A stretch of DNA of 50,192 nt from a virus: the IMG/VR virus record IMGVR_UViG_3300030012_004039, positions 53,844 to 104,035 of that record, one strand, 5' to 3'. Positions 18,074-26,537 of this stretch are shown piece by piece (within the stretch, counting starts at the first letter, position 1; the number at the start of each line of letters is the position of its first letter). A model generated the notes under the pieces. The model ran no database searches and was not told the DNA's origin. It saw only the letters and a program-made list of their open reading frames with translations. Position numbers and translations under genes: made by a program.

Positions 18074-19876
18074 TTAGTATCCCGACGGTGTTTTTTCTAA
18101 ATGTAGTACTTCATTTAATTGATAACCATCGACACTTAATATTCTACTACTATTTACTGCATCAATAAGGTGATCCATTTTATCTAGTAAAGGTTGTAAA
18201 TTAATTGTAGCTTGACCTCCGCCCCCTCCAAGATTAGTACCTGCTACAACCGTGTCTTTATTATTTAATGATATAGCTCCTTCAGGTCCAAGTAACATTC
18301 TATCACCATATCCAGCATCAGACGATCCAGCAGATAATACGTCATCTCCTTTAGGTACTGCAGATTCACCTGATTTAAATAACTGGAACATTCCATATAC
18401 TGCAGCTCCTGCTAGAGGTAATCCAATACCGAAAGGTATTTGAGCTAATGTTGAAAATATAGAACCGATAGCTTTACCGACGATAGCAACAGCTCCTGCA
18501 ACGTGTTTCATAACTGCTCGACCTGCTAGCGCTAAACTTTCTTTTTGTTTAGTACTTAATAATGCCGCTGCAGTAGCTTGTGCTGCCATAGCTACTTGAA
18601 TAGCTACTTGTATAATTTGCATTGCAAGTAAAAGATCTTTATTACTAGTTAAAGCTGAAGTTTGGTCAGCTATCGAATTCTTTATATTATCATTTAAAGC
18701 AGCTACTTGGTCGAATGCAGTTTTAGCTGCCTCTCGATCTACTTGTTTTTGCTCAAATTCAGCTAATTGACCTTGACGTATTTGTTCTTCTATACCTGCA
18801 ATACGTTCAGCTTCCGCTGCATCAGCTTTCCTAGTTGCTTCAAGCTGTTTAGCATTTTTAAGTTTCATTATATCAACACCTAATGCTTCATTAAGTGCTT
18901 TTATTTGTAATTGATTTAATCCGTCTAGATCACCTGCTTGCTTAACTACTTCTTTAAGCATATCCTCGTGCTTACCTTCTATCGCTAATGCTCTAGCTTT
19001 ATCGAGATTAATATTTTTACCGGTAAGCATATTAAACTTCATTTGTTTTTCAATGCTACTTTCAACGTCTAATAAATTTTCAGACATTGATACCATATCA
19101 CTTAATTCGAATCCCATTCTTCTAGCTGCAACAGCTGCTATAGCTAATTCTTTTCCTGATTTACCTGTAGCATTTGCAAACGCTTCACCACTACTAGCTA
19201 TATCTTTCATTACTTTATCGAATGCTACTCCTGATGCTTCTGATAAAGCTTTAGTACCAGCCATTAAACCAATACCTAGATCATCGCCTGCTTCTCCTGC
19301 AGCGAACATCTGCTTACTAAATGCTGCTGCTGTATCATTACTAATACCTAATTTTTTTGCAGCTACATCTAAATTAACTATCTGATCTGCAGAAAAGTCT
19401 AAAGCACCACCGAATTGATTTTTTAATTCAGCTGCAGTAGCAGTAACTTCAGATAACGTAGTATTCATTATGTTACCTGAGTTTATAGAAGACATTAATT
19501 GTGAATTAAATTTTTCAGCTTCACTTACATTTTTACCCATTGCTTGTGCAGTATTGTTTATATTATTACTATGTCTTTCAGCTACTTTTTGAATCTCTTC
19601 CATAGCTTTTAATAATGCACCACCGAGAAATACCATACGCTGTCTAGTCATAGCTTGTCGTTCAAGTTCAGCTGACATCTGAACCTCAAGTTTCATCATA
19701 GCACCTTGAGTCTTTTGAGTAGCTTCAGTTAACTCTTTAACCTTTTTAGCTTGCTCTGCAACGTCTTTTTTAGCATCACCTGATAATTGCATAGCTTCGA
19801 GCATTTTTTGCTCTAATGCTAAACTTTCTTCACGGGCTTTAACCTGCTGTTTTAATATTTCTAAATCATCTGCCAT
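18074..19876 (-). CDS. Tail tape-measure protein
   Basis: 600 residues, mainly alpha-helical with a long N-terminal coiled coil (LEILKQQVKAREESLALEQ) and alanine/glycine-rich helices typical of tape measures. Near residues 410-505 there are hydrophobic helices (LLAMQIIQVAIQVAMAAQ and FGIGLPLAGAAVYGMFQLF) that could help channel DNA through the host membrane. It follows the tail chaperone pair and a 66-residue gene, the classical order tube, chaperone, tape measure. T4 gp29 is about 590 residues, so the predicted tail length is similar. No clear Shine-Dalgarno; the leader is A-rich. Confidence 0.85.
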   Translation of the reverse strand: MADDLEILKQQVKAREESLALEQKMLEAMQLSGDAKKDVAEQAKKVKELTEATQKTQGAMMKLEVQMSAELERQAMTRQRMVFLGGALLKAMEEIQKVAERHSNNINNTAQAMGKNVSEAEKFNSQLMSSINSGNIMNTTLSEVTATAAELKNQFGGALDFSADQIVNLDVAAKKLGISNDTAAAFSKQMFAAGEAGDDLGIGLMAGTKALSEASGVAFDKVMKDIASSGEAFANATGKSGKELAIAAVAARRMGFELSDMVSMSENLLDVESSIEKQMKFNMLTGKNINLDKARALAIEGKHEDMLKEVVKQAGDLDGLNQLQIKALNEALGVDIMKLKNAKQLEATRKADAAEAERIAGIEEQIRQGQLAEFEQKQVDREAAKTAFDQVAALNDNIKNSIADQTSALTSNKDLLLAMQIIQVAIQVAMAAQATAAALLSTKQKESLALAGRAVMKHVAGAVAIVGKAIGSIFSTLAQIPFGIGLPLAGAAVYGMFQLFKSGESAVPKGDDVLSAGSSDAGYGDRMLLGPEGAISLNNKDTVVAGTNLGGGGGQATINLQPLLDKMDHLIDAVNSSRILSVDGYQLNEVLHLEKTPSGY

Positions 19877-19879
19877 TTA

Positions 19880-20080
19880 TTATTTCTTTTGATATTTAGC
19901 CATAATTGCATCGAAATCAGCTATAGCATCTTTTACATCTTTCATTTTCTTTTTAACTTCAGGGTCTCGCAAAGCTGCAGAACGTGCAGCTCTATCGATA
20001 AATTTTTTACCAAAGAAAAGTCCAACCACACCTTTAACAGCTAGATCGAACAAGTTTTCTCTTATAATTTTTTTACTCAT
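19880..20080 (-). CDS. Small basic protein between tail chaperone and tape measure
   Basis: 66 residues: a short hydrophobic helix (LFDLAVKGVVGLFFGKKF) followed by a charged helix rich in Lys/Asp (VKKKMKDVKDAIADFDAIMAKYQ). No family recognised. A good GGAG site lies before the ATG and a perfect GATATTTATA motif begins 32 bases upstream. Position suggests a tail-assembly or tape-measure-associated role. Confidence 0.6.
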   Translation of the reverse strand: MSKKIIRENLFDLAVKGVVGLFFGKKFIDRAARSAALRDPEVKKKMKDVKDAIADFDAIMAKYQKK

Positions 20081-20111
20081 TAGTATTCTCCACAGTAATG
20101 GTTTTATATAT

Positions 20112-20121
20112 TATAAATATC
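20112..20121 (-). promoter_or_regulatory. GATATTTATA motif
   Basis: Perfect copy, 32 bases before the 66-residue gene and inside the 48-base spacer after the second chaperone ORF. Confidence 0.5.
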
Positions 20122-20128
20122 TAACTAT

Positions 20129-20368
20129 TTACTTTTTACGTGGAATACGTGCCTGAGCTTGTTTTATTTTTTTATTTTGTTCTTCTATATGTTCATTATG
20201 CTTTTTAATTTTATTACTAGTAAGTTTAAAATAAAATTTACGTAGATCTACAGGCATAGTATATAGCTCGGTCCATGAGAACCCAGGCATATGCTCTAAT
20301 ATATAGAACATTTGTTGGTGCAGAACGGCCCTGTAATCAGAGCCTAGGCCAAAAAAAGTTAATGTCAA
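20129..20368 (-). CDS. Tail-assembly chaperone extension, probably made by frameshift
   Basis: A 73-79 residue reading frame in the +1 frame relative to the upstream chaperone gene, overlapping it by 32 bases. The only start near its beginning is TTG at 20366-20368 with no Shine-Dalgarno; the next ATG is 20 codons in. The conserved-looking part is FYILEHMPGFSWTELYTMP and RKFYFKLTSNKIKKHNEH, a helical acidic-to-basic tail. A T7 run lies in the overlap, and slipping by +1 (or -2) there joins the frames to make a 351-residue fusion. This is the layout of the G/GT tail chaperone of many phages. Independent initiation at the TTG remains possible. Confidence 0.65.
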   Translation of the reverse strand: MTLTFFGLGSDYRAVLHQQMFYILEHMPGFSWTELYTMPVDLRKFYFKLTSNKIKKHNEHIEEQNKKIKQAQARIPRKK

Positions 20369-21185
20369 TGGGTAAGTTAATAAACTCGTGATAATCTTCT
20401 TCTGGAACGTCTACTTCAATAGTAAGATCAAAATCAGGGGTAATATCTAGAATGTGTTTTCTTAAATGAAGTGAATCTTTAGCTAATAAATAATTTTCTA
20501 CAAAATCATTAATAAAATTTTTATCATCATTACCATCTACACTTACTATAGTATTTTTTAATTCAGTAGTAGTACGTTTAGGAGGTATACCAGCTTTCTC
20601 TTGAGCAGCTAAAGTTTTTTCGATACGTTTTTGTTCTACTGCAGTACTTAAATTAAATACAATTTTCTTTTTACTAACTGGTAATACATATTCATATGTT
20701 CTAGAGTTATTATAAATACTGTAATCTAGTTCTTTAACTTTTAATTTGTTAATATCTACAGTAGTAGTAAACTCTTTACCAGTTTCAGGATGTTTTATAG
20801 TAATTGTATAATCAGATCCATAACCTAAAACTCTTGCGGCTAACATAATAGCACTTCTATCCCCTACAACTATATCATTTAAATTTACAGGCTCACCTTT
20901 ACCATTACTAACTACTAAAGCTTCATATAATTTATCTAAAGCTATTCCTTTTTTCAAATAGTTAGGGTTAGTTAAAATATCTTCATCCTTACCAGTCATA
21001 TACCTTAGTTCTAATTCACCTGATGATAATGGATTATCAATTGGATATACTAAACCTTTAGAAGGTAAAGGTATTATTTCAGTAGGAAATAATGATTCTG
21101 ATTGTTCAACTTTACTCGCTTTTTTATGAGCACCTGCTATAATTTTAGCTTTTAATTGTGCATCTGTTAACTTTTTTTCTGCCAT
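20337..21185 (-). CDS. Tail/baseplate assembly chaperone, gp26/gp51-like
   Basis: 282 residues. The segment EIIPLPSKGLVYPIDNPL and then GELELRYMTGKDEDILTN is characteristic of a T4-type baseplate assembly protein family (gp26/gp51 group) that assists hub and tube building without being abundant in the virion. The N-terminus is a charged helix. The C-terminus reads INFFWPRL and runs into the stop just past a T7 run, where the frame could shift into the next ORF. AAAGGAG lies 7 bases before the ATG. Located between tail tube and tape measure, the usual tail-chaperone position. Confidence 0.75.
   Translation of the reverse strand: MAEKKLTDAQLKAKIIAGAHKKASKVEQSESLFPTEIIPLPSKGLVYPIDNPLSSGELELRYMTGKDEDILTNPNYLKKGIALDKLYEALVVSNGKGEPVNLNDIVVGDRSAIMLAARVLGYGSDYTITIKHPETGKEFTTTVDINKLKVKELDYSIYNNSRTYEYVLPVSKKKIVFNLSTAVEQKRIEKTLAAQEKAGIPPKRTTTELKNTIVSVDGNDDKNFINDFVENYLLAKDSLHLRKHILDITPDFDLTIEVDVPEEDYHEFINLPIDINFFWPRL
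20351..20357 (-). promoter_or_regulatory. Candidate programmed frameshift site (T7 run)
   Basis: On the coding strand the overlap reads AAC TTT TTT TGG CCT AGG CTC TGA in the zero frame. Skipping one T, or slipping back two, continues as GGC CTA GGC TCT GAT, the frame of the downstream ORF. A -1 shift would meet TAG after two codons, so only +1/-2 is productive. Site is 5 codons before the zero-frame stop. Confidence 0.6.
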
Positions 21186-21212
21186 GTTATAACTCCTTTA
21201 AATTGTTCTATA

Positions 21213-21222
21213 TATAAATATA
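21213..21222 (-). promoter_or_regulatory. TATATTTATA motif (variant of GATATTTATA)
   Basis: 28 bases before the chaperone ATG and just downstream of the gene 19 terminator, so it is well placed to restart transcription of the tail-chaperone operon. Confidence 0.45.
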
Positions 21223-21228
21223 GTAAAA

Positions 21229-21258
21229 CAAAAAAAGTCCCGTAGTTTTACGAGACTT
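21229..21258 (-). terminator. Intrinsic terminator after tail tube gene 19
   Basis: On the coding strand, arm AAGTCTCGTA, a 4-base AAAC loop and arm TACGGGACTT make a 10-bp stem with one T-G wobble, followed by a run of T. Plus-strand arms are 21235-21244 and 21249-21258. It limits read-through from the abundant tube gene into the chaperone gene. Confidence 0.85.
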
Positions 21259-21279
21259 TCTTTAGTCGAATAGCGATGA

Positions 21280-21783
21280 TTATAAATCGTATAATGCCCA
21301 GTCGTATTTAACTGTTATCGATATTTCTAATGGTTGATCATTTGACCAGTCATACTCGCCCATTTCTGTAGCTGATACAAACGCTCCTTTAAGGATAAAT
21401 CTTTCACATATATTACCTGCTGGATCTAATCCTTCTACTGTTATTTCTTTTTTATATTCATTTGGATAGCCTGCTAATCCAGTAGCTGATTGATAACCTA
21501 ACCTTACCCATGACATTACTGCAGTAGCTCCTGAAGGAATAATTGGATCATATAATGTCATCGTTATATCATTCCATTCAGCTTTACCTTGTAATTTTCT
21601 ATACGTGTTTACATGATCAAGTTTAATATCACCAAAAGTTATACCAGGTCTAGTAACTTTTTTAACTAGAAAAGAAGGTATATCAGCTATGGTCATAATG
21701 AATCTATTTGCTACCTTAGGTACAAACAACTCATCTGGGCCTGCCATAAATGATTCAGGGCTTAATTGTTCGAATTCTGGCAT
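21280..21783 (-). CDS. 19: Tail tube protein gp19
   Basis: 167 residues, against 163 in T4. It polymerises into the inner tube within the contractile sheath and conducts DNA. Visible features of the family are NRFIMTIADIPSFLVKKVTRP, GDIKLDHVNTYRKLQGKAEWND, and LYDPIIPSGATAVMSWV, ending with beta strands VSATEMGEYDWSND and ISITVKYDWALYDL. AAGGAG lies before the ATG and a perfect GATATTTATA motif lies further upstream. It follows the sheath gene and has its own terminator, which fits the high expression needed for a major structural protein. Confidence 0.93.
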   Translation of the reverse strand: MPEFEQLSPESFMAGPDELFVPKVANRFIMTIADIPSFLVKKVTRPGITFGDIKLDHVNTYRKLQGKAEWNDITMTLYDPIIPSGATAVMSWVRLGYQSATGLAGYPNEYKKEITVEGLDPAGNICERFILKGAFVSATEMGEYDWSNDQPLEISITVKYDWALYDL

Positions 21784-21803
21784 AGTTTATTCTCCTTATT
21801 TAT

Positions 21804-21813
21804 TATAAATATC
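21804..21813 (-). promoter_or_regulatory. GATATTTATA motif upstream of gene 19
   Basis: Perfect copy, 21 bases before the tube protein ATG in the 31-base gap after the sheath gene; the AAGGAG ribosome site lies between. Confidence 0.55.
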
Positions 21814-21814
21814 A

Positions 21815-23587
21815 TTAATCACCAAAAGTAGCACCAGTTGGTAAGACATTAAAGTCTATTACTATAAATTCAGCAGCTTTAGCTGGCTGTAAAAATATAT
21901 CACCTTTAAGTATATTTCTATCAATAACTTCAGGTGTATTATTAGTTGTATCCATTACTACTTTGAAAGCAAATAATCCTTGATTAGCTTGAACTTCTTC
22001 CATATAAGGAACAACAGCTGATAAAAATCTATTTCTAGTAGCGTTAGTATTATTTTCGAATACTAAGAATTTAGAAGTTGATGCAATAAATTTCTTAAGA
22101 TTAATTAACAATCTTCGTACGTTTATTCTATCTAACGCTGATGCTTTTTTCTGAAGTGTTTTTTGACCGAATGCACAAACACCAACACCAGGAAAAGTAG
22201 CTATAGGGTTAATTCTACCTTCATATAATGTATCTCTATTTGAGTGAGTTAAGTTTCTTTCAGCTCTTACTGCTGTTATACCACCTCTATTTAATCCTGC
22301 TGGAGCAAACCATTCAGCTGCTATACTGTCATTAAACGAAATAACACCTGGCATTACTACCGAAGGTGGTACCCATACATTTTTACCTAATTGATTGTCT
22401 GCAATTTTAACCCATGGCCAATACATTGCAGCATAACTTGAATTATAATCGTTAGCTTCAGCTGTTACTGTTGATAGTGTTGTAGTATTGTAAGGAACTG
22501 GGTCAACTACTGCAAAACAATCACCTCTATCTTCACATACTTGAATAGCTTTATTAACTACTGCAGCATGTTGATTTTGATTAGCACCTGGTACTAAAAG
22601 CATGTTAATATCGTAAAAATCTTGATTAGCTAGTAATTGTAATGCATCTGCATATGCAGTACCACCATTAGTATTTGAAAGATCATTTAGGTCATATCCT
22701 TGAGAGTTAGCAGAATCAATATTTTCATAATATTTTCTAGCACCTGCAACTGTATCACCGTCTGAACCTCCTTGGAATGCACCACCTATTGAACCTGAAC
22801 CGTTAGCAGGTAAAGACGCTGAAGCAGCTCCTACTCTAACATCGCCATTTTCATCAAGATAGTTAATTGTTTGCTTTATTACTTCTACTCTAACGAATGA
22901 TGATCTTGCTTCATAATCTCCAACTGCTTGTATATATGGATCAGCTGTTCCTGAACCTTGTATTTGAAATCGAGAATCACCTACAGCTTTCGCTATATAG
23001 TTAGGTTGATTAGGATCTAGAGATACTTGGTTGAATTGTTCTAGGATAATTTTGTTATTATTAGTATCGTCACCTCTTCGTATTAATAAATTGAAAGTAC
23101 CAGTTTCATCATTTTTACCAGTAATTTCATATCTAATATTATCTTTAGTACCTTCAGCTAACAACTGATTAGATCCTATAGACCCACTATTATTTAATAA
23201 AGCGCCATGAGATAAAGTATGTAGTTTAAATGATATACCATCTGCTGATGGATCTGCTCCTACAGCTATAGAACTGGTTGCTACACTAGCACTAGCTACA
23301 GAAAAATTCTGACCTGCGATTCTAACTACTGTTAAAGCACCACCGAATTCAAGATATCTCTCAGCTGTATGAGATGTTAAAAATTGATATGAATCACTAC
23401 CTGACTCGAATGTATCACCAAATTTTTCTACATATTCAGCGAATGTAGATACTGTTGTTGGTACAAGTACAGGTCCTTTTACTGTTGGTCCAACTATTGC
23501 TGCACCAATCTCACCGATACCAGCGGGTAAGAAAGAAAGATCATTCTCTCTTGTAAATACGCCAGGGCTAACTATTTTTTCTGCCAT
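21815..23587 (-). CDS. 18: Contractile tail sheath protein gp18
   Basis: 590 residues (T4 gp18 is 659). Forms the contractile outer tail cylinder. Begins EKIVSPGVFTRENDLSFLP, the typical N-terminal sheath arm, followed by VVGP-type segments (IGAAIVGPTVKGPVLVP). The C-terminal third has the conserved sheath core, for example NRGGITAVRAERNLTHSNRD, RINPIATFPGVGVCAFGQKTLQ and RINVRRLLINLKKFI, ending with the handshake strand region FIVIDFNVLPTGA. The middle domain is a low-complexity variable insert rich in Gly/Ser/Ala, probably surface exposed. AGGAG lies 8 bases before the ATG. Confidence 0.95.
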   Translation of the reverse strand: MAEKIVSPGVFTRENDLSFLPAGIGEIGAAIVGPTVKGPVLVPTTVSTFAEYVEKFGDTFESGSDSYQFLTSHTAERYLEFGGALTVVRIAGQNFSVASASVATSSIAVGADPSADGISFKLHTLSHGALLNNSGSIGSNQLLAEGTKDNIRYEITGKNDETGTFNLLIRRGDDTNNNKIILEQFNQVSLDPNQPNYIAKAVGDSRFQIQGSGTADPYIQAVGDYEARSSFVRVEVIKQTINYLDENGDVRVGAASASLPANGSGSIGGAFQGGSDGDTVAGARKYYENIDSANSQGYDLNDLSNTNGGTAYADALQLLANQDFYDINMLLVPGANQNQHAAVVNKAIQVCEDRGDCFAVVDPVPYNTTTLSTVTAEANDYNSSYAAMYWPWVKIADNQLGKNVWVPPSVVMPGVISFNDSIAAEWFAPAGLNRGGITAVRAERNLTHSNRDTLYEGRINPIATFPGVGVCAFGQKTLQKKASALDRINVRRLLINLKKFIASTSKFLVFENNTNATRNRFLSAVVPYMEEVQANQGLFAFKVVMDTTNNTPEVIDRNILKGDIFLQPAKAAEFIVIDFNVLPTGATFGD

Positions 23588-23630
23588 TTATTGTCTCCTA
23601 ATATAATTACCAAGTATATAATTATTCTTA

Positions 23631-23640
23631 TATAAATATA
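23631..23640 (-). promoter_or_regulatory. TATATTTATA motif upstream of gene 18
   Basis: 44 bases before the sheath ATG within the 71-base gap after the 80-residue gene. Confidence 0.45.
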
Positions 23641-23658
23641 TGACAAAAACTTCAAACT

Positions 23659-23901
23659 TTACTTTGTAACGGTTAATTCTCCGGTATCAATATTTAATCT
23701 ACCTGCACCATATTTTTTAGTAAGAGTATCCATAGTTTTATTTCTATCTTGAAGTATTTTGTCAATAGACTCAATTATAAGTTTTTTTTGTATTTTTAAT
23801 TTATCAAGTTGATAATTAACTTCACCTAATTTAATAAATAAAGTTTTATGTTCTTCAACTGATTGTTTTATTTCATTAATTTCATTATCTTCTATTTTCA
23901 T
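23659..23901 (-). CDS. Small coiled-coil protein, 80 residues
   Basis: Heptad-like charged sequence (DNEINEIKQSVEEHKTLFIKL and LDKLKIQKKLIIESIDKIL) ending in a beta-like tail (GRLNIDTGELTVTK). No family recognised. It begins in the stop codon of gene 15 (TAATG) and lies directly before the sheath gene, so a neck/tail assembly role is likely by position. Confidence 0.6.
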   Translation of the reverse strand: MKIEDNEINEIKQSVEEHKTLFIKLGEVNYQLDKLKIQKKLIIESIDKILQDRNKTMDTLTKKYGAGRLNIDTGELTVTK

Positions 23902-24740
23902 TAATAACCTCCATTTCTTGTAGAATTATCTACGTTGTCAACATTATTTAATTCATCGCTAGTCATTGTTGTTTCACCTAGCTGTACTTTTGCTTTAGTT
24001 AATACTCTAGAACTACCTTCTTGTGCTTGTTTTTGAATAGTTTTAGGAATAATATGTCCTTCAATAGTTAAAGAAAATTCACTTTTTACTACTCTATCTT
24101 CTCCTACATTTAATTCAACTGCACTAGGAAATTCATCTACTTTAGCTCTAACCATATATTTGTTTTTATCACCCCAGTAACCTCCTTCACCATAACTTAT
24201 AGCTTCAATTATTCTATTCATTTGAGTTAAAAACTCTGTATAAATAACACAAGAATAATTCACTGTAATGTAATCAGGAACTACTATTCTCTCTAGTACT
24301 CTAGAATATTTAAGTTCTTTTTGACGCTGATTAAGCATACTTAATCTATCATACCTTTGATTAGGATCTCTACCACGATCAACAAAAGTATATATAGGTT
24401 TATTAGCATCTACTTTGTTACCTAAGTTTCTATTTTTAGTAATACTATCACGTTTAAATGTAAGTATAGGTAGTTGTATTTTACCTCTAGTATCTCTTTT
24501 TAAATCGTTTGTTTGATAACTCTTCCAGTTTTCAGGTGATGCATAAGTTACAGGAACTTGAGTGATATTACCACCACTATCAGTAATCTGTAATTTTAAA
24601 ACTTCATCAAAGTAATATTTTATAGTTTCATCGATATCATATAAACCAATAGATTTTTCTTCGAATGCATTTTGATCCATCCGAGTTTGAGTTTCTCGGA
24701 CTACATTATTTCTATTATGTTTAATATCGTTTTTAGCCAT
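23901..24740 (-). CDS. 15: Proximal tail sheath stabilisation protein gp15-like
   Basis: 279 residues (T4 gp15 is 272). Caps the tail tube and sheath and joins tail to neck. Recognisable blocks are GLYDIDETIKYYFDEVLKLQ near residue 32, LPILTFKRDSITKNR near 92, and VIYTEFLTQMNRIIEAISYGEG followed by YWGDKNKYMVRAKVDEFP, which fit the gp15 terminator family. The C-terminus is polar and low-complexity. It overlaps gene 14 by TAATG at 24740 and the next small gene by TAATG at 23901, forming a tightly coupled neck operon before the sheath gene. Confidence 0.82.
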   Translation of the reverse strand: MAKNDIKHNRNNVVRETQTRMDQNAFEEKSIGLYDIDETIKYYFDEVLKLQITDSGGNITQVPVTYASPENWKSYQTNDLKRDTRGKIQLPILTFKRDSITKNRNLGNKVDANKPIYTFVDRGRDPNQRYDRLSMLNQRQKELKYSRVLERIVVPDYITVNYSCVIYTEFLTQMNRIIEAISYGEGGYWGDKNKYMVRAKVDEFPSAVELNVGEDRVVKSEFSLTIEGHIIPKTIQKQAQEGSSRVLTKAKVQLGETTMTSDELNNVDNVDNSTRNGGY

Positions 24741-25333
24741 TATCTATATAATCCATTTATTTCATTAGTTATATCACTAACATTACTTTCTACTGGTGAT
24801 TCAATATTTAATTTTGACTTTCTTGTTAAATGAGCAGCTGCTACTGTAGATAGACTTTCACCGTGCATTTCTGATTCATTAGTAAAACCAAAATTTGCTC
24901 CATCGCCAGATATTACATTTTGATTTCTGCCAAACAAGTATTGGTTTTTTATTAACGAATCTATTTCCCAGTAATTAGAATCATAATAAACTAAATCACC
25001 AATCTCTATTGAAAATCCATTTTCTTCATCAGTACCTGAGGTATTTTTACTCCATATATCTTCATTCAAAAAACTATAGGTTATTTTCTGATTGATATCT
25101 ATACCATAATCAGTTTGCATATATTCTTGATCTTCTCTATTTGCCATTGCATGAAGTAAAACACCAGTTCTCCAAGCTTTATCACCATTTACACCTTCAC
25201 CATACAAATTAGTATTAGATTTAGTAATATAAGGTTTAAATACTATTACAGGGGTATCAATAATATCTTCCATTACCTCTTTACTGAAGTGTTTAATTAA
25301 CTGTCTATCTTTTAATCTTCCAAATATAGGCAT
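24740..25333 (-). CDS. 14: Neck protein gp14-like
   Basis: 197 residues (T4 gp14 is 256). Helps complete the head and connect it to the tail. Visible blocks are GRLKDRQLIKHFSKEVMED, VIVFKPYITKSNTNLYGEG, and the acidic beta-rich segment NGFSIEIGDLVYYDSNYWEID. Assigned mainly by order: it lies between the gp13-like and gp15-like genes. Its start has only a weak ribosome site, and its end is coupled by TAATG to gene 15. Confidence 0.75.
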   Translation of the reverse strand: MPIFGRLKDRQLIKHFSKEVMEDIIDTPVIVFKPYITKSNTNLYGEGVNGDKAWRTGVLLHAMANREDQEYMQTDYGIDINQKITYSFLNEDIWSKNTSGTDEENGFSIEIGDLVYYDSNYWEIDSLIKNQYLFGRNQNVISGDGANFGFTNESEMHGESLSTVAAAHLTRKSKLNIESPVESNVSDITNEINGLYR

Positions 25334-25338
25334 AATTA

Positions 25339-26487
25339 TTATCCGATATAAATACCATACGGCATTTTTTGCATTGTTTCTTGCTGGAAGTTAGCAATAT
25401 CGTTTTGTCTTTCCATTAATTGTCTTCTAGATGCTGCTTCTAAATCTTCTCTCAATTCAGAAATTAAAGCATCTCTTTCTGCAGCACCTTCAGTTCTTAA
25501 AGTATCGCCATCGAGTGATACATCACCGTTAGGTATCGGCATTGAACCATATTTACCTCTAATCGAACCTAATAGCTCTTTAACTAAAGCAAGAGTATAT
25601 TTTTTAATCCATTGTTTACCTGGATCATTTATATTACTGTATAGCATATTATCATAACCTGCATTTGAAAAATCAGATATGTCACTAGTTACTGTAAAGT
25701 TTTTTCTATCATTAACTTTTATATAATGAAAAAATAATTTATAAGAAGAATCCGGTAATGGAAATACTCGTATTCTATTGCCTTGAATATGGAATGAATA
25801 AGCTGATTTTCTGACTAGGTCGTTAAATTCAATAGCTTGTATTCTTAATAAATCATCATACATAGGCATAAGTAAATAATTTATAGCTGGAGAGTAGTTA
25901 CCGAATCCGAAAGCATTTAAAAGTTGTTGTGATCCTAAACCAGAACCTATATGTGGATCAAAAAAACGAGTCATAGCAGGAGTAGCTTCATAAAATACTC
26001 TTCGTATTTCTATTGGGTCAGTACCTGCTGTACCGCTCTCTAAAGTAACAAGTGATGAATCAGTTAAATCATAAACACCTTGATTTTCAGACATTGATAC
26101 AGATCCTGAATAAAGTTTTACATCACCACCAACACCTGCTTCAGTACCATATGCTTTCGATATACCGACTATATCATTTAAACTTGAATTAAAATGTTTG
26201 TGTGTAAAATTTGATCCAGTAGAGTTGCCCTTTAATGATAATAAATTTTCTTTAATATTAAATCTATTTACTTGAGAAGAATATTCAGTAATAGATTCTT
26301 CAAAACAAGCGAAAAAATTTTCATCTCTTAATTCAATATCAACTATAGGATATCCAATACGTCTAGCGCACCAATCCGCTACTTTTGGTCCATCAGTTTG
26401 AAATGCAGAATCATTATCGTATGTTCCAAAAGGAGTGCTTTGGCTTATCGCTGCAGCAGATCCATCATATACTGTTGTTGTTGCCAT
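25339..26487 (-). CDS. 13: Neck protein gp13-like
   Basis: 382 residues (T4 gp13 is 309). Closes the portal vertex after packaging. The block KVADWCARRIGYPIVDIELRD followed by FFACFEESITEYSSQVN near residues 35-75 is typical of gp13 in marine T4-like phages. A hydrophobic-aromatic middle part (NYLLMPMYDDLLRIQAIEF) and a charged helical C-terminus follow. AGAGGA lies before the ATG and a perfect GATATTTATA motif about 31 bases upstream. It begins the neck/sheath operon right after phoH. Confidence 0.82.
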   Translation of the reverse strand: MATTTVYDGSAAAISQSTPFGTYDNDSAFQTDGPKVADWCARRIGYPIVDIELRDENFFACFEESITEYSSQVNRFNIKENLLSLKGNSTGSNFTHKHFNSSLNDIVGISKAYGTEAGVGGDVKLYSGSVSMSENQGVYDLTDSSLVTLESGTAGTDPIEIRRVFYEATPAMTRFFDPHIGSGLGSQQLLNAFGFGNYSPAINYLLMPMYDDLLRIQAIEFNDLVRKSAYSFHIQGNRIRVFPLPDSSYKLFFHYIKVNDRKNFTVTSDISDFSNAGYDNMLYSNINDPGKQWIKKYTLALVKELLGSIRGKYGSMPIPNGDVSLDGDTLRTEGAAERDALISELREDLEAASRRQLMERQNDIANFQQETMQKMPYGIYIG

Positions 26488-26517
26488 AGTTTTCCTCTAA
26501 ATATATTATTAGTCTAA

Positions 26518-26527
26518 TATAAATATC
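26518..26527 (-). promoter_or_regulatory. GATATTTATA motif upstream of gene 13
   Basis: Perfect copy, 31 bases before the gp13 ATG in the 50-base gap after phoH. Confidence 0.55.
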
Positions 26528-26537
26528 AAATAAAAAG

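Noticed and set aside
20337-20368. A -1 frameshift as in lambda G/GT
   Set aside because: The -1 frame reaches TAG two codons after the T run; only +1 or -2 gives a long product.
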